A program made the translations under genes and the position numbers. From positions 682,001 through 746,000 of the forward strand of contig PSQN01000004.1 of NCBI GenBank assembly GCA_002989075.1: 64,000 nucleotides of DNA, read 5' to 3'. The notes under the pieces were generated by a model, which saw only the letters and a program-made list of their open reading frames with translations, was not told the DNA's origin and made no database searches. Shown in pieces: positions 55,132-64,000 of the stretch. This DNA comes from Arthonia radiata. Its lineage: Eukaryota > Ascomycota > Arthoniomycetes > Arthoniales > Arthoniaceae. Numbering within the stretch: the first letter of the stretch is position 1; each line of letters begins with the position of its first letter.

Positions 55132-58100
55132 TGTTCGTTCATTGCACTGATGAACCATGTACGATTATGATCAGCGATGAAACACGCATTGTCCCATGGT
55201 GTCGCATATTCTTTGGGATTGGAAGGCATGTAGGAGGCACACACGCCCGGTAACCAGCATGAACCCGCATTCAAAAGTCATCGCATCAGGAGTCATTCTT
55301 TCATTTTCGCATTACCAACTGTAACCATAGCCACAATATGTTAACTTCTATTCATAGTCCTTTCCATTTCTCCAATCTCTTTCGGTCCCGTGAACGCGTT
55401 GTCCCTGTCTTCATGCATCAAAGTACATCAACACTAACCCGCTAACCTCAAGCCCCAGGCAACAGCGCAATACAATAAACCTTACTATCCGCCAGCCTCC
55501 GGGCGCGAAGCCAAAGACAGGCCCCAGCGCCACACCGCAACATTCAACAATCGCCGTCGCACCCGATTCCAATGGCCCCATTCAGCTGCATAATATGGCG
55601 TGGCCACAATAACGGAGCACGTTGGGGGCGGCGAATGGGGCTACAAACACCGTTACGGTTGGCTGACCGCCTAAACCAGTTGCTTACGGGGGCTGCTACT
55701 CCTAAGCGCCTGCGACGCTGCTTGCGCAGTGCGCATGCCCTTGCGAGCGTACCTTGTACGCCGTATTGAGTACTCGTAGCTTGCCATGCGGCGCGTGCTG
55801 CTGTTTTGGTAAGATGCTGGGTCGGCGCCGGCAGTTGCGCTGGGTCCAACGGCGCCGACAGGGGTGTACCGCCCGGGCTTGGCGGCGGTTATCTCGCCGT
55901 CACCGCTGCACACGACCATGCACCAGACCTGTTACCACGGAGGAGAAGCGGCGACAGTGGGATTGAGCTCCGCGGTCGCATGGCGAGCTCGCAAGGCTGG
56001 CGTTTTGTGTGCTGTCTGAGCGGTTTCAGTGATCGCCGCAGGTGTCGTTCGGGGCGGACCGGTGCTTATGTCAGCATCTGCGCCGACGCAGTGCGAGTCG
56101 CGGGTGGTGGGGCAGTGGCTATTTATAAGTGGGGGGGTGAAACGTAGCGCGTGGGGGTGTCACGTTTTTTTTGATCGGCGGGGGTGCTGGATTGAGTCGT
56201 GGTTCGGGATGAGGGTGGGAGGTGCTGGCTGAGTCGTGATTTGGGATGGCAGCTGGCAGGTGCCGGGGAGAGTCAGAACTCAGCGGGGATGTGATACTGA
56301 TGGTGCAGATGGTCTGGGATTTGGATAGGAGCATGCGCGAGCGTGAAATTGGGGCGGAGGAAGCGAGATTGGGATGCAGATGCTATTGCTGGTTTATTGG
56401 AGCACTACGGTGTACTGGGGTCTTGTTGTAGGGGATGAAGGCCATGTGGTTTATTTGGTAAGCGGATGGCTGCGTTTGCTCTTAGTGCTTTAAGAGCGAT
56501 GGTTGCTGCTTTGGTATAGTGCTATACGTTTGTATTGACTTGTAGGGATTACAAAGCACTAGAGGTTACCGTGGTCGGCGGAAGACTCCGCTGCTTATTG
56601 GTTGACAACTTGCGTCCAGGAAACTCCCGGCCGAGTCTTTTGCTCAGCCTTCGGATAGAGGCGATCACTACTGGTTCGCGGTGCTGTCGAGTGGAGATTG
56701 TAGAGGTGGAGAATGCATGGGTGGTTGACAGGAGCTTGGGTGCAAACCATGGTTTTAGTATTTGAGATAGACGGTTTTCAAGCTGAATTGGGTTAGTGCT
56801 ACCGTGGATTTAGGAGGATCGGAAAGGTTGAGAGGATTCGAGATGGTGCTGAGGGCCGAGATGTTTTCGGAGTGGGATCTCCATTGGAGATGGACAGGTG
56901 TCGTGTTCGCTCATAGGCACGGGCGGCATTTGGGTTTGAAGTGTTGCGGAGGCGACGGAGCAGGTGCCTTGCCTTGTGAGGATAGTCTACTCCGTCTGGG
57001 ATTGCTGTTGATAGCAAGTCGATGAAGAAACGGCCCACTGGTCGACAATAATTTCATAGAGTCACTAGGCTTTGCGCGAAAGTCTTTAGCCCAGGTCCGA
57101 GAATGGGTAGATCTCACGACGACCAAGAGGCTCCATAGCGCTACGTACGGGGATGTGGCGGGACAGACTGCCTGGGTTGAGTAAATGAATGGCGTTCCAA
57201 GTCTTCTCGGACGTCTCTCTCAAACTGAAGTTGATCCGTTGGGCCTGCGTAGTAGCTACCGTGGTCAATAGGATTGCCTTCTGCGGTCTGTTTCGGTCAA
57301 CAGCCCAGGCAAACGTAAAAGGACATATTCCGCGTCCGCTAGACCTTAGACCGTGGAGCCATCTTGAAGTGATCGCCCAGTAAAAAGCTTACCCGCAGGC
57401 TCCCCGATGTACTTGTGAACTTACCGAACCCTTCACGTTCGATGCGAAACGGAGAACGGGCACTGGCTAAACTCCCGAGACATTACTGCAATGTCAGAGA
57501 GTGAGACATCACCGAGGCTCGTCCGGAACGGCCGTAAACCATGTGCAAGATGCACACGGCTCCTGCCTACTGTGTATCCTTCGCCCTAGTTGTTGTGCAC
57601 GAGCCTCTTGTGAGGACTGTGCACACCCACATCTTGGTAGAAAAGCCGGGTCAATCAGTAAATCATTAATAGGTGGCAAAGTGCATGCCGTAGTGTGGAG
57701 GATTCGACGAGATGTGATAGATCGCCGGCGATGAAGTTAGAGTGCACGGATCTTTATTGCTGCCTTAGAAAAGAGGCACCCATTCTCCAAGATTGCGGAC
57801 GTCCCCCCATCTTTACCCCAGATACCGACGAGCGCCTGTACGCCGTCAAAGGTTCAGAGCCAACTGCAATCTTCGAGTGGAAGCCGCGACAGCGGATATT
57901 TCATTGCTCACTTTGGGAATAGAGACAATGAGTTACTCTGCCCTGAAATCGAAGCGTTTCTAGGGACGCCCCTTCCATTGTCTAGATTCATATTGTTCTC
58001 AGGGTACTCCTCACGTAACAAAACAATGGCTAAGGTCATATCTCTGAAGACCATGTCATCAAGTGGACCAATATTACCAATACTTCGATTACCTATACAC

Positions 58101-58219
58101 CGGTGTCACAAAGGGCATCGTTTATGGTAGAGACGAATAATTTGTACTTAAAGAGCCCGGGGCACACACATTTCTTAGCCAGCTGACTTGGTCTGCATTG
58201 GCTGAAATTGGAGGTAGCA
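55132..58219. other. Gene-poor stretch, no gene supported
   Basis: About 3 kb. Only short open frames on both strands. GC- and G-rich around 55540-56300. No repeat or RNA gene recognised. Confidence 0.45.
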
Positions 58220-60910
58220 ATGCAATCGATATTCACATTCGAACATGATCCTCCCAGGGTCTCATCCCCATGGAGATCAGTCAGTGCCACTAACGCTGGC
58301 ACTCCGGACGAGATATCTTCGAACCGGATCAGTGACCTTGACAAGCTAATAGACGAGATCGAAGCCGTGCATTTCGATGTCTCGCGGAAACTTGCCGTTG
58401 ACAAGCTGGATGCAGAGCCTCAAGAAGGGCCTACCGAATACAAGGTCCATCTCCTTCTTCGGCCTCGGCGAACATTCTTTGTGACTAGCAATGCGAAATA
58501 TGCTGCAGGCTCGCAGCATTCCAAGTCGCCTAGTTTAACGCCTCGTACGCCTCTTGAGAAGCCCAGCGGGAGTGCCTCTCCCCTGTCACATTCGAGTGCT
58601 ACACGCCAGCACAGGCTGGAACAGCTGACGACGCAACTGCTCTGGCGTCTGCAACAGTCTTCGCCATATCATGCAGCATCTGCCAGTAATGTGATTCTGC
58701 CAACATTTCCCGAGACCAGTGGCGACCTTTTAGAGCCGAGGACGCCGTCAATGCTTCTCCCTGGCTTAGAAGAAAGCAATGGCGCTTTATACGAAATCGG
58801 CGTTTCTGACGATGGTACGTTCGTCGGTCTCACCAGAGGGGAGATGCACGAAAGCTTGAACAATCTTCAGGCCATGGCAGCCTGTATTGGCTGTGCCACG
58901 GATGTTTTACGCATGGTTAAAGTAGGTGAAGCAGAGTGTGTGCAGGATACCGACGAGGCTACCCTGGAGACCCCTCCGCATCGAAAAGAGACGCTCTGGG
59001 TTGCTGAGGCGTATATCAAGCCACTCCTTGATAATGCTCGGCAGAGCACTGCGCTCGACAGAACGTCTTCTGAGAGCGAATTGAACGCTGTAGAATCCAG
59101 CCGGAAACCGTCGAGGACTTCTTCAAACGTCAACCTTTCTACGGCTCAGGAGCAAATACGAGTCACTGTTGCAGGTGCTACTATGAGCGGCAAATCTAGT
59201 CTACTCGGCACGCTGTCAATATCGACACTAGATAACGGCCGAGGTAAGAGTCGGCTCAGCCTTCTCAAGCATCGTCATGAAATTGCATCAGGAATGACTA
59301 GCTCCGTTACACAGGAGCTTATCGGCTATCAGGATGCCAATGGCGACCGTGTCTCTACATCTGTAGTCAATTACGCTACCAGCAACGTTTCGTCGTGGAC
59401 TGACATTCACAAATTATCCAGCACCGGCCGACTGGCGTTTCTATCGGACTCCGCGGGTCATCCACGTTACCGTAGAACCACAGTTCGTGGTCTTCTAGGA
59501 TGGGCACCTCACTGGACCCTTCTTTGCATCCCAGCCAGCAACAGTCTAGACACCCACAGCGTCGGCCTTGCTGTGCCTCAAGAAAGTGGACAAGCCGCAT
59601 TCGTAGGTGCGAGCGCGCACATTTCAATGGCTCAACTGGACCTTTGTCTGCGTCTGAGACTCCCACTTGTTGTGGTGATCACCAAACTTGACGCAGCTTC
59701 CAAGACGACCTTCCGCCAGATTCTGTCCGCGCTTCTCTCAGCACTGAAAACAGCTGGACGAAAACCTATCATGCTCGCCAACGACAACGCAGTTGTTGAT
59801 GCTACGCAGCTCGCTTCAATTTCAGGCCGTGACGTGATGGAAGCAAAGCGGGTAGCGCAAATGATTGACGATGAAGGCAACACCATTGTACCTATTGTCT
59901 TCACAAGCGCCGTCAACGGTACTGGCGTTGGAAAGATTCACGCGCTGCTGCGACATCTGCCCATCAGCGCGAAAGACATACCTGCAGAGCCAAGGTCACC
60001 GTCCTTGAGGTCGCCGCTACCCAGCGTCTTTCATGTCGACGATGTCTTCAAGCTGTCTCATGGCGTCAAACTCGGCAAGACAGCAGCATCCGAATCCTCT
60101 ACGCACGGATCCGTTCTTAGCGGTCATCTAGCTCGAGGTGGGATATACGTAGGTCAGCAAATGCTCTTGGGACCGTTCTCAACACAGATCGAAAGACCAC
60201 CAGGCGAGGCTGAAGAGATACCTCCAAGCAACCCAGATGATCCCTTTTTGACCCCTCGTTCATTCTCGGATGCCCTTGCAAGAGTGACTGCTCCCCCAAC
60301 ACGTATCGGTACTGCAGATAGCGAGTGGCGAACAGTAGAGATCGTCAGCATACGGAACTTGCGCCTGCCTTCGCAGACTCTTGAGGCCGATCGCGTGGGA
60401 ACTGTTGGTATTATTTCCATCGACGGCGGAAGTGATCCATTGAAGATGCCAATCCGGCGAGGCATGGTTCTGACAGACAAGCTTCTCAAAGCAGCACACA
60501 CATGCACAGCATCATTCGACATCGCAGACGCAAGCTCGTTGGTTGTCGGTAATAGGGTTGTCATCTACACCGCAAGCGTGCGCTCGTCTGCCAAAGTGGT
60601 CGCTGTGGCCCTGAGGAGCACAGCAGAGGTGGAAGTCTTTAATCGTCTATGGCAAGGAGCAGACGTAACCGAGGAGGCCGCCTTTGCCATGGACGATGAA
60701 GAAAGCATAAGAACGACAATCTCAGGGCCCGGCATTGATAAGATCCTTGTGACGCTACAATTAGACTCTTACCAAGAATGGATCGAAGTGGGAGCGAAGC
60801 TTTTGGTCATGCCAGGAGGCGGGCCTGGAATACATGCAGGAGACAGAGGGATCAAAGGCTTAGCCGGGCTGGAAGGATTTGTTGGGAGAGTAGTGGAGAC
60901 GTTTGGGTGA
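58220..60910 (+). CDS. GTPBP1/GTPBP2-like translational GTPase
   Basis: A single exon of 896 residues; the ATG at 58220 is the first in frame. An N-terminal region of about 310 residues with low-complexity Ser-rich stretches precedes the G domain. The P-loop is G319-ATMSGKSS (residues 319-327). The G3 motif is D410-SAGH and the G4 motif T488-KLD, within VVVITKLDA. Downstream is an EF-Tu-like beta-barrel region (LSGHLARGGIYVGQQMLLGP, then IVSIRNLRLPSQTLEADRVG) and a C-terminal barrel ending VMPGGGPGIHAGDRGIKGLA. GTPBP1 and GTPBP2 are linked to ribosome rescue and mRNA turnover in animals. The fungal role is less known. Asp-x-x-Gly is present, but the usual NKxD is TKLD, as in this family. Confidence 0.9.
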   Translation: MQSIFTFEHDPPRVSSPWRSVSATNAGTPDEISSNRISDLDKLIDEIEAVHFDVSRKLAVDKLDAEPQEGPTEYKVHLLLRPRRTFFVTSNAKYAAGSQHSKSPSLTPRTPLEKPSGSASPLSHSSATRQHRLEQLTTQLLWRLQQSSPYHAASASNVILPTFPETSGDLLEPRTPSMLLPGLEESNGALYEIGVSDDGTFVGLTRGEMHESLNNLQAMAACIGCATDVLRMVKVGEAECVQDTDEATLETPPHRKETLWVAEAYIKPLLDNARQSTALDRTSSESELNAVESSRKPSRTSSNVNLSTAQEQIRVTVAGATMSGKSSLLGTLSISTLDNGRGKSRLSLLKHRHEIASGMTSSVTQELIGYQDANGDRVSTSVVNYATSNVSSWTDIHKLSSTGRLAFLSDSAGHPRYRRTTVRGLLGWAPHWTLLCIPASNSLDTHSVGLAVPQESGQAAFVGASAHISMAQLDLCLRLRLPLVVVITKLDAASKTTFRQILSALLSALKTAGRKPIMLANDNAVVDATQLASISGRDVMEAKRVAQMIDDEGNTIVPIVFTSAVNGTGVGKIHALLRHLPISAKDIPAEPRSPSLRSPLPSVFHVDDVFKLSHGVKLGKTAASESSTHGSVLSGHLARGGIYVGQQMLLGPFSTQIERPPGEAEEIPPSNPDDPFLTPRSFSDALARVTAPPTRIGTADSEWRTVEIVSIRNLRLPSQTLEADRVGTVGIISIDGGSDPLKMPIRRGMVLTDKLLKAAHTCTASFDIADASSLVVGNRVVIYTASVRSSAKVVAVALRSTAEVEVFNRLWQGADVTEEAAFAMDDEESIRTTISGPGIDKILVTLQLDSYQEWIEVGAKLLVMPGGGPGIHAGDRGIKGLAGLEGFVGRVVETFG

Positions 60911-61508
60911 TTGACATCCTCGATGGCATGCCAGAATGTCATGAAAGCAGTTGAAAGCCCATCCATGCCAGCACGAGGTCGTTCAATAGAGACGCTAGCA
61001 TACCACAAAGCTAGCAGTTTGCGGCCTTGAAACACAGCTTATACCCAAACTGTATGAGAGATCTTCTAGTCGCTCACGTAGGCCATCAGTCAGCTTCTGA
61101 ATGTCATCTGCACTAGCGATAGTCATAGATATGCCTTTGGCCATCTAAATTCGCTTGTCACACGAAAGACTGGATAGACAAGCACGTGATTGGAGACTAG
61201 CTCCGTCACAGCTTCAGGCAGCTTTCAATGCGCTTCTTCTCACGTAGTTCCATCGCTTCTCACACGCAATCGCAATGTAACTCTTTCTGCTTCACAAAGG
61301 CCCAAACATTCGATTCTTGTCACTTTATTCGTAGTTCATATTTATATTGGGTGGCCCTCCATCCACACTCGTCGACTTCCACACACTCCGAACCGGCACT
61401 CTTTACGATTTGCACCTTTGGCACTGCAACGGCGCTGCAGGATCCGATCAGTCACTCCAATCTTGAGCGGCGCGCTGCGCAACAACCTCATCTCCCGTTC
61501 GTGCGATC
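60911..61508. other. Intergenic, no feature seen
   Basis: About 600 bp between two plus-strand genes. C/T-richer toward 61330-61500, as expected of a fungal promoter and leader. Confidence 0.5.
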
Positions 61509-64000
61509 ATGAGTGAGGCAGACTCGGAGCTGGTGCTTGGTGAAGAGTATGGAGATTTTGATTCAGATGCTGAGGGCATAGCGGAAGAGGATGAAGAGAT
61601 GCATGATGAAGAACAAGCAGTTGAGCCAACTACACTCCCCACGAACAGCCAGGTGGGAAGGAAGAGTGAGCTGTCGGCCTCGGATGCAAGCCAAAAGCAG
61701 GCAGATAAAGCTGCCGAGCTCAAGAAGATCAAGGACCAGCCCGGCCCATTAAATCTACTCAAGCTGCCGGTCGACATTTTGCGGATCATCGTCAACGAGG
61801 TATGAAATGCGTTAGAAGCTATACGACGCGCAGCATCGACACTGACCGTCGTCACAGCTCACGCACACAAACGATCTCAACGCTGTCGCCCTGACGTGTT
61901 CAGCCATCCACGCCCTCGCTGTAGAGCTCATCTACGGTCGCTTTGACATTGTTTGGCCCGATGATGAGGTTGAGCTTGAAGAGACCAGAGCGGGTGTAGA
62001 CGCCCTCACATACGGACTTTCTACGCTGGCGCTTGCAGAACCGATGTTTCGTGAGGAAGAGCAACACCCAAGTCCATGTTCGCAATGTGGACATGTGGAG
62101 TCTAGCACCACCAGCGAAGCGACCGTCACTCCGCCCCGACCCAGACACAGGGTGGGCAACAATTATGCTCGCTACATCCGCCGGCTTTCAATAGGCAACG
62201 GTCCACCGCAGTTCATCCGGGACTATACCGCAGATAAGGAGGCGGGCAAGATGCTCAACACACTTGTCGCGTTGGCAGTCGGACGTTGCAAGAATCTTGA
62301 AGAGTTCAAGTGGGACATGGCAACTGGTCTTACCCGCGACGTTTGGTTAGCTCTGGGGTCGCTCCGTAGGCGGCCAGATCGCAAGAAGGGCGGTCTTCAT
62401 AAAGTCTGGATCAGGTACGTCAGAGCGCAGCACAGCTTGAGAGGCTCTACCAGTGCAAGACGGCTGGAAGTTTTGCCAGCACGCCGGTCCCTGTAGTAGA
62501 TGCTAACTGCGCGACGAACAGGTTGCATGACAGAAAGCTGTCCGCATATGAGCCCTTTCCACGTCCCGCATCCGCAATGCCTCCACCGCCGCCTCCTGGA
62601 TCGTCGCCACCTCCTACTATCGGCAATCACAGTCCGCCTGGCGCTGCGCCCTACCCTCCATACCCAGGAGCTCCGCCTTCTCCCGAGATGCAGAGCCGCG
62701 ATAGACCTATTAACATTAAGAACGTCTCACTTCCTAGCCGCACCTTTTCTCTGCTTCAACCACTGCAGAACCTCTGTGTCCTGGAGATAGATGCGCCGCA
62801 GTATCTGTATGAGATGAGTGATCTCATTGGCAGATCTATTGATTCTCTTCGGGAGTTACGCGTTAGCCTTGCCGAATCCCTCTATAGTCGGCCTCGCGAC
62901 TGGAAAGAAGTATGGGAAGGTAAGCGGAGATTCCTGACGCGCACATATCTGCCTCCACTTCCTTAGCACCCGGAGCACCGGCGTTGGCTATCAAGAGCCG
63001 TTCCTCGGCCCACCTTTGTTGGCGTATATATTGCTTGGAATACACGTGTTAACTTCTCCTGACAGGTGAAGATGCCCTAGACCCCTATGAGGTGTACAAA
63101 ACGCCTACTGTCTCTCGATCCCAAAAGCGAGCAGGCGGTTGTTTGGGCACTCTGGTCGGACGTTTCTTTAGCGTCAAAGAATATGATCGCGCTTTGGCCT
63201 TTACAAACGAGCCACACGCCAGCTCTGATATCAAGACAGTAGAAGAGCGCATGGCCAAGTTGAACGGTGAGCTGCAAACAGTGTCGATTTCAGCGCGTCC
63301 GAAACCAAGTACCGAAAACAAGCCTCCAACGGATTTTGACATTGCAAACAAGAAGCTTGCTCTTGACACATTGGAAGTGAGTAGAACGCCTACGGCCCCC
63401 ATATCCGGTCTCTTACCTTCTCTTCTTCCGATCAGATCGGCATTGCTGCTTCACTTGAAGAGCGCATGCGGAGAGGCTTCCATAAGTATGTTATGCTAAT
63501 CGTCTTTCTCACAGCTCAATTTCGTTCCACTATCAGTAAGCACAATGGCTGGCGTACTGGATTGGTCCAAACTCACGAACCTCACTATTCTGGCGTGTCC
63601 GTTCGCGGACAATCTATGGGCGTCACTACGCCGGTTGTACACTCCAAAAGGGCCCGCCGATGGGAGCTGTTTTGTACAACTACACTTCCCACTTTCGCTT
63701 CGAAAGATCAGAACCGATGCTGTGTCAACACTTTTCGTGAAATTGCTTGGCGAAACACTGAAGCCTAACTCGGTGGAGGCACTTTTCTTGAAGGAAGTTT
63801 CGACGAATCCCAAGAGACGTCCAAGCAAGATTGCCATCAAACAGCTGTTCAAAGGTGCTATCCGTCGTCACGGCAACAGCCTGCAGAAGTTGTCCCTTGA
63901 CTCTGCACCTCGCAAGCGCAACGGCTTACTCGATGGTAAGGATGATAATTCGGACTACCAGCAGTGGATGGCGAACCGTGATGTGCTCTCCTATATCACT
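61509..64000 (+). CDS. F-box protein with long C-terminal region, truncated by window end
   Basis: Exons 61509-61799, 61858-62414, 62522-62919, 63066-63376 and 63515 onward, with introns of 58, 107, 146 and 138 nt; all phases agree. The N-terminus is acidic (GEEYGDFDSDAEG). The F-box starts at about residue 80 (LNLLKLPVDILRIIVNEV) and spans the first intron to LTHTNDLNAVALTCSAIHAL. A proline-rich loop (AMPPPPPPGSSPPP) interrupts the region after it. The later exons look like leucine-rich repeats (LQNLCVLEIDAP, LTNLTILACPFADNLW). F-box/LRR proteins recruit substrates to SCF ligases. The open frame reaches the last base, so the end of the gene is outside the window. More than 680 residues are visible. 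Confidence 0.88.

Overview
The window looks like nuclear DNA of a filamentous ascomycete, most likely a Dothideomycete. Genes are intron-poor, with short GT..AG introns (about 40-160 nt) that often carry CTAAC, CTGAC or CTTAC branch-like sites. Conserved housekeeping genes are of fungal type (STI1, UDP-glucose pyrophosphorylase, FolB-like aldolase, GTPBP1/2-like GTPase). Repeats are turned into AT-rich, TpA-rich sequence in the manner of repeat-induced point mutation (RIP). The class assignment is inference; the RIP-like texture and intron style are seen directly.

Layout. 1-5150 is a block of RIP-ruined fossils: a Ty3/Gypsy-like gag-protease piece running off the left edge, a 200-bp pogo transposon scrap and a Ty1/Copia-like piece. 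5150-8600 has no firm gene. 8607-25105 is an accessory region with four tandem plus-strand BTB/POZ paralogues, an F-box gene and a decayed crotonase gene. Between BTB genes 2 and 3 lies a 9.36-kb nested insertion: a pogo-type DNA transposon (13446-22800, 135-bp terminal inverted repeats, TA target duplication) containing a complete-length but ruined Ty3/Gypsy LTR fossil (13875-21025, two 472-bp LTRs, AATAG target duplication). 25395-39632 holds a tetraspan membrane protein, a second F-box-like protein, an unknown Ser/Thr-rich gene interrupted once, two tiny intron-rich genes for lysine-rich proteins, a C2H2 zinc-finger gene and a fifth BTB gene with a coiled-coil tail. 40071-47439 is a conserved core: STI1, FolB-like aldolase, UGP1 and a 2-oxoglutarate/Fe(II) oxygenase. 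47440-54044 is nearly gene-free and carries a 16-bp minisatellite. 54045-64000 has a proline/serine-rich zinc-finger protein, the GTPBP1/2-like GTPase and a multi-exon F-box protein cut by the right edge.

The most unusual feature is the BTB family. The four tandem genes share gene structure (disordered basic N-terminus, one short intron just before the BTB fold, a common C-terminal module ending in a FWFDVA-like motif). They also share a short upstream block 75-106 bp before the start codon, and in three of the four an ACGCGT (MCB-like) hexamer follows it. This suggests a co-regulated, recently expanded family of possible CUL3 adaptors sitting in a repeat-rich compartment. Several members show decay or odd structure at the N-terminus, so the cluster seems to be in birth-and-death evolution.
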